Shown in pieces: positions 1-7,985 of a DNA stretch of 64,000 nt (position 1 is its first letter; each line of letters starts with the position of its first letter). The notes under the pieces were generated by a model that made no database searches, had not been told where the DNA came from, and saw nothing but the letters and a program-made list of their open reading frames with translations. Origin of the DNA: Aureibaculum sp. 2308TA14-22 (GTDB lineage: Bacteria > Bacteroidota > Bacteroidia > Flavobacteriales > Flavobacteriaceae); contig NZ_JBEWXT010000001.1 in the NCBI RefSeq assembly GCF_040538665.1, positions 3,374,501-3,438,500 of the forward strand, in the 5' to 3' direction. A program made the position numbers and the translations under genes.

Positions 1-369
1 ACCTCAACTGATAATGGAAACACTTGGACGACCAGAGCACAAACAGATTTGATTGATCCAGCATGTAATGCTAGCATTATCCGCTATACTTCAATTGAAG
101 ACGGTTATAAGAAAAATAGATTGTTGTTTTCAAATGCCAGTAGCAAAGACAAACGTGAAAACATGACCGTAAAAATAAGTTATGACGAAGGAAAAACTTG
201 GTCAAAAGGAAAAACTATTTATCCTGGAAGTTCTGCATATTCAACGTTAACCGTGCTTAAAAATGGGGATATAGGGTTGTTGTTTGAAAAGGATAATCAT
301 ACAGAAAACCCTTTTGTTAGCTTTTCGTTAGAATGGTTAACGGATGGAGAGGATAAGTTGGAAAAATAA
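1..369 (+). CDS. Exo-alpha-sialidase (GH33), C-terminal fragment
   Basis: The reading frame is open from base 1 and ends at TAA 367-369, so only the last 122 residues of a larger gene are visible. Two Asp-box repeats are present (S-x-D-x-G-x-T-W) at fragment residues 2-9 and 60-67. They mark the six-bladed propeller of GH33 sialidases, which release terminal sialic acid from glycoconjugates. Between and after them are the motifs RLLFSN, RENM (probably an arginine-triad residue) and SAYSTL, whose Tyr fits the family's catalytic nucleophile. The gene converges on the symporter at 467-3064, and the nearby mutarotase-transporter and sulfatase support a sialoglycan-use role. The N-terminus, signal peptide and exact family limits lie outside the window. 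Confidence 0.9.
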   Translation, partial: TSTDNGNTWTTRAQTDLIDPACNASIIRYTSIEDGYKKNRLLFSNASSKDKRENMTVKISYDEGKTWSKGKTIYPGSSAYSTLTVLKNGDIGLLFEKDNHTENPFVSFSLEWLTDGEDKLEK

Positions 370-391
370 GCAATTTGTACTTAAAATTTTT

Positions 392-453
392 AGATTCTTC
401 GCTTCGCTCTGAATGACAGTTTCAAATTTGTCATTCCGAGGTACGAGGAATCT
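392..453. repeat. REP-like imperfect palindrome
   Basis: Two related arms face each other. The left arm starts AGATTCTTCG and ends GAATGACA (392-418); the right arm starts TGTCATTCCGAG and ends GAGGAATCT (429-453). The outer 6 and inner 8 bases of the arms are exactly complementary, with an imperfect middle and a short loop. It fills the gap between the convergent sialidase and symporter genes, where it could also act as a bidirectional terminator. Its G+C-rich arms stand out from the flanking AT-rich sequence. Elements of this TGTCATTC...GAATCT type occur as dispersed repeats in flavobacterial genomes; copy number here is unknown. Confidence 0.6.
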
Positions 454-466
454 GTTTGATTGTAAT

Positions 467-3064
467 TTACTTCTCTTTAAACATCAAACTAAACACATAC
501 CCAAACACAAAACAGGAAGTCAACCCAAAAAAGGCATACATTAAGAAGTTAATGTCAGTATAATTGCTGATGTAGAAAATGGTAATTGCACTTAAAACCA
601 GACCTATCATTGTCCCTTTGGCATTGGCTTTTTTGGTAAGCATGCCTAACAGAAACATTCCACCTAGTCCACCTGTAAAGAGTCCGAGGAATTTATAGAA
701 CTGATCCCAAAGTGATTTAATGTCGGAACTTGCCATCCACAATGCTAAAATCATTCCTATTATACCTGTGGATATGGTTGCGATTCTTGCGATTTTTAAT
801 AATTGTTTATCAGCTACTTTTGGTCTAAAATGCTTATGAAAATCATTACAATAAGCAGTTGAAACGGAGTTAAGACTACTACTGATACTGGACATGGCTG
901 CTGAGAAAATTCCAGCAACTAATAATCCTGAAACGCCAATGGGTAATTCTCTTACAATATACCATGGAAAAATAGAATCATTATTTGAAATAGCAGGAGA
1001 AAGTTTATTTGGCATTTCAGTGTAAAAAATAAATAGTAGGGTGCCTATTCCAAAAAAGATAATGGATGCTGGTAAGGTCAGCACTGCATTTGTATATAAC
1101 GTTTTTTGAGAATCTTTTACATCTGTACTTGTCAAATAGCGTTGCACTATAGTTTGATCGGTACCTTGGGTAACCAAAGCAGAAGCCAATCCACCAATGA
1201 GGACGACCCAAAAGGTGGTATCCGTAAAGTTAAAATCAAAATTGTCCATATTGAACTTGTTATTCTCAGAAGCAAAAGTCACCATTTCGCTAAAGGGCAT
1301 TTCGGTGTGCGTTAATATCCATATTACGGCTAAAACACTTCCACCAAGTAGTACAATTACTTGTAACACATCTGTCCAAATTACGGCTTCTATCCCACCA
1401 AAAGTGGTATAGAGAATACACAAAACACCCATTATCATGATACTGGTATCCACGGGAATACCGGTTACGATTGAAATGGCCAATGAGGGTAATAATAGTA
1501 CGATTCCGATTCTACCTAATTGAAATAAAATAAACGATAAACTACCAAAAGCTCTGGCGGCATAATTAAAACGGTCTTCAAGATATTCGTAAGCAGTTTG
1601 AATTTTCAATTTATTAAAAAACGGAATAAATACAAGGGCGATAACTGGAGTTATCAAAATAGCAGACATATTTAACATAAAATAAGACCAATCTGTTAAA
1701 AATGCCTTTGCCGGAATAGCCATAAACGTAATGGCACTCAATAAAGTCCCAAAAACACTAAGCCCTGCGGCCCACCATGGGATACGGCCGCCACCCACAA
1801 AATAATCATCCGTTGATTTTTGCTTACTTGCAAAATAAACACCAATTAATAAAGAAATTAAAAGATAAGCTGCCAAAACGATATAATTTACCAAACCAAA
1901 AGGTTCTGCAGCATCGGCAACGATGTATTGTTGCACTTTAGGAGTTCTCATACCCGGAGCAACCTCTCCCGAGACTATGGTAAAACCGTCTTTGGTTGAA
2001 AACGCAAGAGCGGTTACGGGTATCTTGGATTCTAGAGTTTCATCGACAAACCATTGTTTAGTTACTGTGTTATAGGCTAAAATATCTTTTGAAAACCCAG
2101 GATGATTATTTAGGGTTTCGTTTCTCTCTGTAATGATTTTATTTGCGATAGAATCATGGGGCTTAGAGGCTAATTGTAACCCATAATTTTCTAATTTGTC
2201 AAACAAAACTTCGTCTGACCCACCATAAACCAGAATATGCATAGAACCTAAAGCTTCCGTTGAAGCACCCATCAATACACTGGGTTTGCCATCAATTAAA
2301 ATATCACCTTCTTCTTGCCAAGTTTGTTTGTTAAGGTCGTACGAAATATAAGAACTCAGTGCTTCAGATTTCTTACCAGCAGTCTCATTTCTACCTCCAA
2401 GTACGAATATTTTTTTAGAATCTCCTGTATTTTGAACAATTGAAGTATGTACCGCCCGGGCCGGGCCGGGAAAATTGTCTAATTTTTCCCAATTTTTGGG
2501 GTTTTTCAAGTCCAAACGGTAAAACGAGTTGGTACTTTTTTTAGGATTTCTACCACCAATAACATAGACATAATCTTCAAAAATTTCGGCAGTTGCAAAA
2601 GCAAGTGGTTGCGGTAAAAATGGGTATTCTGTAATGTTTACTTTTTTACTCTCTTTGTCATAAGAAAGTAATAACACGTTATCGGTATTTCCTGATTCGT
2701 TATTACCACCAATGCTTAAAATGCCTTTTTCAGTAGATACTGAAGCGGAATAACCTAATGGAATAGGCAATTTAGTATCGGAAAGTTGCCATTTCCCATC
2801 ATCAAGAACATAAATATTCTTGGTCCAAACTTTTTTACCGCCTTTCCATGGTAATGCCTCGGGAAAGTTAGCACCTCCAGCAGCAATAATAACATCATTT
2901 TGCAAACCACCCAACATACCTGCATAACCCAAAGAGACATCACTGCCTTGCTCTGCTGGTAAATCTTGTAAATCGGTTATTGTAATTTTAGGAAGTTCTT
3001 GCCCAGAAACCAAAACAACGAACAAAAAAGAAAGAATTATTGCTGCTATTTTTTTTAGTCTCAT
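467..3064 (-). CDS. Sodium:solute symporter fused to a NanM-like kelch mutarotase domain
   Basis: This 865-residue two-part protein has a signal peptide at residues 1-22. Residues about 23-385 form a kelch-type beta-propeller with repeated GG turns (IGGNN, VIGGRN, VLGGRN, VYGGSD) and the closing motif SGEVAPGMRTP (365-375), typical of cyclically permuted sialic-acid mutarotases. From about residue 391 to the end is a full sodium:solute symporter, with first membrane helix 391-411, the DDYFVGGG loop, and a Ser-rich SSISSSLNS helix consistent with sodium binding. The likely role is to equilibrate sialic-acid anomers in the periplasm and hand the sugar to the attached inner-membrane transporter. 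It lies downstream of the sulfatase (106-base gap) and may have its own promoter; a near-consensus -7 box, TATCTTCG, lies at 3087-3094. Sialic acid as substrate is inferred from context. Confidence 0.88.
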   Translation of the reverse strand: MRLKKIAAIILSFLFVVLVSGQELPKITITDLQDLPAEQGSDVSLGYAGMLGGLQNDVIIAAGGANFPEALPWKGGKKVWTKNIYVLDDGKWQLSDTKLPIPLGYSASVSTEKGILSIGGNNESGNTDNVLLLSYDKESKKVNITEYPFLPQPLAFATAEIFEDYVYVIGGRNPKKSTNSFYRLDLKNPKNWEKLDNFPGPARAVHTSIVQNTGDSKKIFVLGGRNETAGKKSEALSSYISYDLNKQTWQEEGDILIDGKPSVLMGASTEALGSMHILVYGGSDEVLFDKLENYGLQLASKPHDSIANKIITERNETLNNHPGFSKDILAYNTVTKQWFVDETLESKIPVTALAFSTKDGFTIVSGEVAPGMRTPKVQQYIVADAAEPFGLVNYIVLAAYLLISLLIGVYFASKQKSTDDYFVGGGRIPWWAAGLSVFGTLLSAITFMAIPAKAFLTDWSYFMLNMSAILITPVIALVFIPFFNKLKIQTAYEYLEDRFNYAARAFGSLSFILFQLGRIGIVLLLPSLAISIVTGIPVDTSIMIMGVLCILYTTFGGIEAVIWTDVLQVIVLLGGSVLAVIWILTHTEMPFSEMVTFASENNKFNMDNFDFNFTDTTFWVVLIGGLASALVTQGTDQTIVQRYLTSTDVKDSQKTLYTNAVLTLPASIIFFGIGTLLFIFYTEMPNKLSPAISNNDSIFPWYIVRELPIGVSGLLVAGIFSAAMSSISSSLNSVSTAYCNDFHKHFRPKVADKQLLKIARIATISTGIIGMILALWMASSDIKSLWDQFYKFLGLFTGGLGGMFLLGMLTKKANAKGTMIGLVLSAITIFYISNYTDINFLMYAFFGLTSCFVFGYVFSLMFKEK

Positions 3065-3170
3065 GTTTTGCAGGTTAAAGGAGATGCGAAGATACTAAAA
3101 TTTGTATTATGTACTACATATCACATCTTTTTTGGAAGGATATAATTTTTTAAAAATCAAAAAGGTAAAA

Positions 3171-4769
3171 TCACTTTCTATTTTTATACAGATTGATATA
3201 ATGATTATCCAATGTTTCAGAATCTTTATACTTGGTTCTTGTGTCTTTCAATTTTTGTTTCATTTCTGCAATTTCATCAGCATACTCTTTATTATTGATA
3301 AGGTTATTCATTTCTTGTGGGTCTTTTTTACGGTCGTAAAATTCCCAAACATCTATATCGTGGTAAAAGTGAATGATTTTGTATTCCTTGGTCGCTATTC
3401 CGTAATGTCGTTTTACCGTATGCTCACCAGGATATTCGTAATAATGGTAGTACACAGCATCTCTATCCCATTTTTCTTTTTCTCCTGTCAACAATGGGAC
3501 AAGACTTTTACCCTGCATATCTTTGGGGGCATTTACACCAGCAATTTCAAGGAAAGTTTGAGCAAAATCTAAGTTTTGTACCATTTCCTCTTCGGTTGTG
3601 CCTGCAGTAATTTTGTTTGGCCACTTAATCAATAAAGGTGTTTTAAACGATTCGTTGTACATAAACCGCTTATCAAACCATCCGTGTTCACCTAAATAAA
3701 AACCTTGATCGGAAGTATAAACAACAATGGTGTTTTCAGCTAATTTTTCTTTATCTAAATAATCCAATACTCTCCCCACATTATCATCAACGGAGGCAAT
3801 GGTACCCAAATAATCTTGCAGGTAACGTTGGTATTTCCACTCCATTAATTGTTTATCATCCATAGTAGGATAACGTTTTTCAAACTCATCAATAATAGGG
3901 TTGTAAACACTATCCCAATTTTCCCTTTGTTCTGGTGTCATTCGTCTAGTTTCTGACCTTGCCAAGCCCTTGAAGATCCCCATTCTTTTTAAAACTTCCT
4001 TATCTACCTTATTGTCGTAAGATAAATGCATGTGCTTTAAAATGCTCATTTCTGCGGTGCTTGCAGCAACTCTGTCTGCATAATCATCAAAAAGTGTTTC
4101 TGGTAATGGAAAGGTTTTTTTGGTAAACTCTTTATAGTGTTTTTCATCAGGATACCATGCTCTGTGTGGTGCTTTATGCAAATACATTAAGAGAAAAGGT
4201 TTGTCTTTTACTCTCCTGTTTTGTAACCAATCTAAGGCTAAGTCAGTGGTAATATCAGTAACGTAGCCAGTTATTGTAGTATCACCTTGTTGAGTAATAA
4301 ACCTTGGGTTGTAATAACTACCCTGCCCAGGCAAGATTTTAAACTCATCAAAGCCCTTGGGATTGTTACCAAAATGCAATTTACCGAACATTACTGTCTG
4401 ATAGCCTGCATTTTGAAGCAGTTGCGGAAAAGTTACATTGGTAGTATCAAATTTGCTGATATTATCAATTTTACCGTTCAAATGACTGTGTTTTCCCGTA
4501 AGGATGACCGCTCGTGAAGGTGCACAGATGGAATTGGTAACGGTGGCATTGTTAAAAAGTATACCTTCATTGGCAATTCGATCTATATTCGGGGTCTGTA
4601 TCAATTTATCAGAATATGCACTTATGGCCTGATAAGCGTGATCATCAGACATGATAAAGACAATATTTGGCTTGGGCTGTTCATCTGTTTTTGGTTTATT
4701 GTTTTTCTGCTGTTTGCTACAGGAAGAAACAAAAAGAATTAAAATTAAAATGAATATTACTTTTCTCAT
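3171..4769 (-). CDS. Type I sulfatase lipoprotein, N-acetylglucosamine-6-sulfatase-like
   Basis: A 532-residue formylglycine-dependent sulfatase. The N-terminus is a lipoprotein signal with lipobox VSSC and lipidated Cys17. The sulfatase signature CAPSRAVILTG begins at Cys82, the residue converted to formylglycine, and SDDHAYQ (41-47) supplies metal-binding Asp residues. The stretch DDHAYQAIS, the NSICxPSR context and the GQGSYYNPRF segment resemble mucin-desulfating GlcNAc-6-sulfatases more than other subfamilies. It probably removes sulfate from host-type or marine glycans at the cell envelope, complementing the neighbouring sialidase. The CxPSR position usually held by Gly is Ala here, which the consensus allows. 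Class is secure; exact substrate is inferred. Confidence 0.88.
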   Translation of the reverse strand: MRKVIFILILILFVSSCSKQQKNNKPKTDEQPKPNIVFIMSDDHAYQAISAYSDKLIQTPNIDRIANEGILFNNATVTNSICAPSRAVILTGKHSHLNGKIDNISKFDTTNVTFPQLLQNAGYQTVMFGKLHFGNNPKGFDEFKILPGQGSYYNPRFITQQGDTTITGYVTDITTDLALDWLQNRRVKDKPFLLMYLHKAPHRAWYPDEKHYKEFTKKTFPLPETLFDDYADRVAASTAEMSILKHMHLSYDNKVDKEVLKRMGIFKGLARSETRRMTPEQRENWDSVYNPIIDEFEKRYPTMDDKQLMEWKYQRYLQDYLGTIASVDDNVGRVLDYLDKEKLAENTIVVYTSDQGFYLGEHGWFDKRFMYNESFKTPLLIKWPNKITAGTTEEEMVQNLDFAQTFLEIAGVNAPKDMQGKSLVPLLTGEKEKWDRDAVYYHYYEYPGEHTVKRHYGIATKEYKIIHFYHDIDVWEFYDRKKDPQEMNNLINNKEYADEIAEMKQKLKDTRTKYKDSETLDNHYINLYKNRK

Positions 4770-4863
4770 GAGATAAATTTAACTTTAAAAATATAAGATT
4801 TCCTTAAATAATCATATAAGTATTTGTAAAATCTGCAAAAAACAAGACAAATCACTAAAAAAA

Positions 4864-4894
4864 TTTGTTTTTTTAAATTTTAAGTATAGCTTTG
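4864..4894 (+). promoter_or_regulatory. Bacteroidota-type promoter of the Phe/Tyr operon leader
   Basis: A -33 element TTTG (4864-4867), a 19-base spacer and a perfect TAnnTTTG -7 element TAGCTTTG (4887-4894) match the primary-sigma promoter consensus of Bacteroidota. Transcription would start near 4899-4901, about 14 bases before the leader-peptide ATG. Confidence 0.7.
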
Positions 4895-4913
4895 TCTTTT
4901 CAATTTGTAAAAA

Positions 4914-5003
4914 ATGAAATTAAATAACACTTGGCAAGCTTATTTTTACTTCTTTTATTTTTATAAGATGAAGCGAGGCTTTGTAAGTGTTTTTAAACAA
5001 TAA
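4914..5003 (+). CDS. Phe/Tyr-rich leader peptide of the aromatic amino acid operon
   Basis: A 29-codon ORF, too short for routine gene calling, runs from ATG 4914 to TAA 5001-5003. Residues 10-17 read YFYFFYFY: four Phe and four Tyr codons in a row (4941-4964), followed by two more Phe. It sits directly downstream of a consensus promoter and upstream of a terminator-like hairpin that precedes pheA. The design is analogous to enterobacterial pheL: low charged tRNA-Phe or tRNA-Tyr would stall the ribosome on this run. The mixed Tyr/Phe composition matches the operon, which makes both amino acids. Codons 21-23 (Arg-Gly-Phe) also form the antiterminator arm. No homologue is recalled; the call rests on composition and position. 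Confidence 0.82.
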   Translation: MKLNNTWQAYFYFFYFYKMKRGFVSVFKQ

Positions 5004-5034
5004 TATGTAAACACAATCATATAGAAGCCTCGTT
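4972..5034 (+). promoter_or_regulatory. Antiterminator pairing of the Phe/Tyr attenuator
   Basis: The octamer CGAGGCTT at 4974-4981, inside the leader ORF, is identical to the 3' arm of the terminator (5039-5046). Both are complementary to AAGCCTCG at 5025-5032. With flanking A-T and G-T pairs the antiterminator helix can span 11 pairs (4972-4982 with 5024-5034). A ribosome held early in the aromatic codon run would leave 4974-4981 free to capture the shared arm and block the terminator. Confidence 0.75.
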
Positions 5035-5051
5035 AATTCGAGGCTTTTTTT
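5024..5051 (+). terminator. Attenuator terminator before pheA
   Basis: A perfect 8-bp stem, AAGCCTCG (5025-5032) with CGAGGCTT (5039-5046), encloses a 6-base TTAATT loop. It runs into seven T residues at 5045-5051, a classical intrinsic terminator. It lies after the leader-peptide stop and 16 bases before the pheA start, so it would abort transcription when the antiterminator does not form. Confidence 0.82.
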
Positions 5052-5067
5052 ATGAACTGATTTAAAA

Positions 5068-5904
5068 ATGAATATAGCAATTCAAGGTATAATGGGTTCG
5101 TTCCACCATATTGTGGCACATCAGTATTTTGGTGAGAACATTACTTTAAAGGAATGTCTGTCTTTTGATGAAATGCCACAAATGCTCAATGACAACAGGG
5201 TAGATGGTGCAGTAATGGCGATTGAAAATACCTTAGCAGGGTCAATTTTATCTAATTATGCATTGATTAACGAATTCGATTTAAAAATTCAAGGCGAGGT
5301 TCATTTGCCTATTCATCATAATTTAATGGGGTTGAAAGGTCAGTCTTTACAGGATATAAAAGAAGTTTGGTCGCATCCAATGGCAATATTGCAGTGTAGA
5401 AAATTCTTTAGAGCTTACCCGCACATAAAATTAGTAGAAGAAACAGATACTGCAGAAGTTGCCAAACAAATTAATGATAAAAAACTGAAAGGAATTGCTG
5501 CCATTGCTAGCAAAAAGGCAGCAGAAATTTATAATTTAAATATTATAGAAAGCGAAATACAAACCAGAAAGCAGAACTATACCCGATTTTTTATTTTGAA
5601 GAAAAGTAACGGAAATATTACAAGACCGAGTAAAGTGAACAAAGCCTCATTGCGTTTTATAACACACCATGAAACAGGAAGTTTATCAGACGTTTTACGT
5701 ATTTTTGCGGACTTCAATATGAATTTATCCAAAATACAGTCACTACCTATTATTGATAACCCTTGGAATTATGCCTTTTTTGCAGATGTGGTATTTGATG
5801 ATTATGATCAGTTTCAAAAAGCAATTGAAACGGTAAATGGAAAAGTAAGTGAGTTAAAAATTTTAGGAGAATACGAACAAAGTAAACGTAAACATGCCAA
5901 CTAA
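5068..5904 (+). CDS. pheA: Prephenate dehydratase
   Basis: Converts prephenate to phenylpyruvate in phenylalanine synthesis. The 278-residue protein has the normal layout: catalytic domain (1-180) with the diagnostic Thr-Arg-Phe motif at 172-174, and a C-terminal ACT domain (about 193-270) for allosteric control. The ACT segment reads GSLSDVL and SKIQSLP, variants of the classical GALAxVL and ESRP phenylalanine-binding motifs. It lacks the chorismate mutase domain found in the enterobacterial PheA P-protein; that activity is fused to DAHP synthase at the end of this operon. It is the first gene after the attenuator and overlaps the aminotransferase gene by 11 bases. Confidence 0.95.
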   Translation: MNIAIQGIMGSFHHIVAHQYFGENITLKECLSFDEMPQMLNDNRVDGAVMAIENTLAGSILSNYALINEFDLKIQGEVHLPIHHNLMGLKGQSLQDIKEVWSHPMAILQCRKFFRAYPHIKLVEETDTAEVAKQINDKKLKGIAAIASKKAAEIYNLNIIESEIQTRKQNYTRFFILKKSNGNITRPSKVNKASLRFITHHETGSLSDVLRIFADFNMNLSKIQSLPIIDNPWNYAFFADVVFDDYDQFQKAIETVNGKVSELKILGEYEQSKRKHAN

Positions 5905-7051
5905 AGCTAATAGATTAAATAGCGTTCAAGAGTATTACTTCTCTAAAAAATTAAGAGAGGTTCGTCAGCTAAAAGCAGAAGGAAAGCCTATAATCAATAT
6001 TGGTATTGGCAGTCCGGATTTAGATCCGCCAATTACGGTGAGCAGGGCTATGCAAAATGCTTTGGAGCAAAATAATATACATGGTTACCAGAGTTACCAA
6101 GGTTTACCTGAATTTAGGACTTCAATTGCTGATTTTTATAATAAATATTACGGTGTTGAAATAAATCCTGAAAATGAAATTTTGCCTTTAATGGGTTCAA
6201 AAGAAGGAATAATGCATATTTCAATGGCTTTTTTAAATGCTGGGGATCAAGTTTTGATTCCCAATCCTGGTTATCCTACTTACACCTCCGTAACTAATTT
6301 GTTGGAGGCTGAACCTGTTTATTATGATTTGAATGATGATACCAATTGGTATCCAGATACAGCGGAATTAGAAAAACACGACTTGTCAAAAGTAAAATTA
6401 ATGTGGGTTAATTATCCACATATGCCAACGGGTAAAAATCCAACTAAAAAGTTATATGAAGATTTAGTAGCTTTTGCTGAGAAACATGGTATTTTATTAA
6501 TTAATGATAATCCATATAGTTTTGTTTTAAATGATAATCCGCTAAGTATTTTAAGCGTAAAAGGGGCTAAAAAAGTTGCCTTAGAACTAAATTCATTGAG
6601 CAAAACCTTTAATATGGCAGGGTGGCGAGTGGGAATGTTATTAGGATCTGCTGAAAATATTACTACAGTTTTGCAAGTAAAAAGCAATATGGATTCTGGC
6701 ATGTTTTACGGAATTCAGCAAGGAGCTATTGCAGCCTTGCAATCTGATCAAAGTTGGTTTGCTAACTTAAATTTGATTTATGAAAAACGTCGAAACGTAG
6801 CTTGGCAGATTGCAGATGCTCTAGGTTGTACTTATGATAAAAATGCTTCCGGGTTATTTGTTTGGGCTAAATTACCTATTGGATTAACAGCAGAGCAAAC
6901 GGCAGATGATTTATTATATACATATGACGTGTTTTTAGCACCGGGAACAATTTTTGGCTCTAATGGTGAAGGTTATATTAGATTGTCACTTTGTGTATCG
7001 GAAGAAATACTAACTCAAGTTTTACAACGAATTTTAACTAAAAGCGTATAA
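5894..7051 (+). CDS. Class I/II PLP-dependent aminotransferase, probably aromatic
   Basis: A 385-residue fold-type I aminotransferase. Substrate and cofactor elements are clear: NPGYPTY (124-130), the Asn-containing NYPHMPTG (173-180), and the PLP lysine in SLSKTFNMAGWR (Lys237). Sequence alone would allow aspartate, LL-diaminopimelate or aromatic specificity. Its place between prephenate dehydratase and prephenate dehydrogenase, with an 11-base overlap upstream and a 1-base stop-start overlap downstream, makes transamination of phenylpyruvate and 4-hydroxyphenylpyruvate the best inference. It would finish both branches of the pathway encoded here. Confidence 0.88.
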   Translation: MPTKANRLNSVQEYYFSKKLREVRQLKAEGKPIINIGIGSPDLDPPITVSRAMQNALEQNNIHGYQSYQGLPEFRTSIADFYNKYYGVEINPENEILPLMGSKEGIMHISMAFLNAGDQVLIPNPGYPTYTSVTNLLEAEPVYYDLNDDTNWYPDTAELEKHDLSKVKLMWVNYPHMPTGKNPTKKLYEDLVAFAEKHGILLINDNPYSFVLNDNPLSILSVKGAKKVALELNSLSKTFNMAGWRVGMLLGSAENITTVLQVKSNMDSGMFYGIQQGAIAALQSDQSWFANLNLIYEKRRNVAWQIADALGCTYDKNASGLFVWAKLPIGLTAEQTADDLLYTYDVFLAPGTIFGSNGEGYIRLSLCVSEEILTQVLQRILTKSV

Positions 7052-7902
7052 TGGAAAAAATAGTTGTAATCGGTTTAGGGTTAATTGGAGGTTCAATGGC
7101 AATTGACTTAAAGAAAAAAGGCAATCGACATATTATTGGCATAGATAAGAATGAGAATCACACCCAAAAAGCATTAGAATTGGGTATTATTGATGTTATT
7201 GGAACTGAAAATGATATTGCTACAGCCGATATTGTTATTGTTGCCGTTCCTGCGGATGCTATTCCAACAGTAACCAAATCAGTTTTGGACGGAATTAATG
7301 AAAATACATTGGTTTTTGATGTTGGCTCGGTAAAGGAACAAGTTTGTAATCAGACAAAAAACCATCCTAATCGAAAAAATTATGTAGCCGTTCATCCTAT
7401 AGCAGGTACGGAATTTTCAGGACCTGAAGCTGCTTTTAGCGGTTTGTTTACCAAAAAAATCAATATTATTTGTGATAAAGAAGCCTCCGACAAGAAAACA
7501 TTAGATAAAGCATTACAAATCTTTGATGAATTACAAATGCGAATTACTTTTATGAATGCCGATGAACACGACAAACATATTGCTTATGTTTCGCATTTAT
7601 CACATATCAGTGCTTTTATGCTTGGGAAAACGGTCTTAGAAATTGAGCCTAACGAAAAAAATATTTTTAATATGGCAGGTAGTGGATTTAGATCTACTGT
7701 ACGTTTGGCAAAAAGTTCTCCAGCAATGTGGACACCTATTTTTCTGCAGAACAAAGAAAACGTACTAAAATCTCTAAATGAGTATATAAAGAACCTAGAA
7801 ACCTTTAAAAATAAGATTGAAAAAGGCTCAAATGAAGAAGTTTATACTATTATGGAGAATACCAACAGGATAAAAAACATACTAGATGGTATTGTTAAGT
7901 AG
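7051..7902 (+). CDS. tyrA: Prephenate dehydrogenase
   Basis: Oxidatively decarboxylates prephenate to 4-hydroxyphenylpyruvate for tyrosine synthesis. The 283-residue protein starts with the dinucleotide-binding motif GLGLIGGS (8-15) and carries the family's HPIAGTEFSGP motif, whose His115 corresponds to the catalytic His. No ACT or chorismate mutase domain is attached, so it is the short monofunctional form. The start overlaps the aminotransferase stop (TAATG), indicating translational coupling. An AT-rich 83-base gap with two AGTATTTAATA copies separates it from the next gene. Confidence 0.94.
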   Translation: MEKIVVIGLGLIGGSMAIDLKKKGNRHIIGIDKNENHTQKALELGIIDVIGTENDIATADIVIVAVPADAIPTVTKSVLDGINENTLVFDVGSVKEQVCNQTKNHPNRKNYVAVHPIAGTEFSGPEAAFSGLFTKKINIICDKEASDKKTLDKALQIFDELQMRITFMNADEHDKHIAYVSHLSHISAFMLGKTVLEIEPNEKNIFNMAGSGFRSTVRLAKSSPAMWTPIFLQNKENVLKSLNEYIKNLETFKNKIEKGSNEEVYTIMENTNRIKNILDGIVK

Positions 7903-7985
7903 ATAAGTATTTAATAATCAATAGATAATAAAAATAAATAATAACAATAGAATACATATTAGTATTTAATAGCAAATAGAAAAAA

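Noticed and set aside
3102-3572. 156-codon plus-strand ORF antisense to the sulfatase gene
   Set aside because: Hydrophobic, Phe/Ile-rich translation in the shadow of a gene with clear sulfatase motifs; no family similarity.
7904-7985. AT-rich gap with two AGTATTTAATA copies as a regulatory repeat or promoter
   Set aside because: Very low complexity; no TAnnTTTG box, and no hairpin. Most likely neutral operon spacer.
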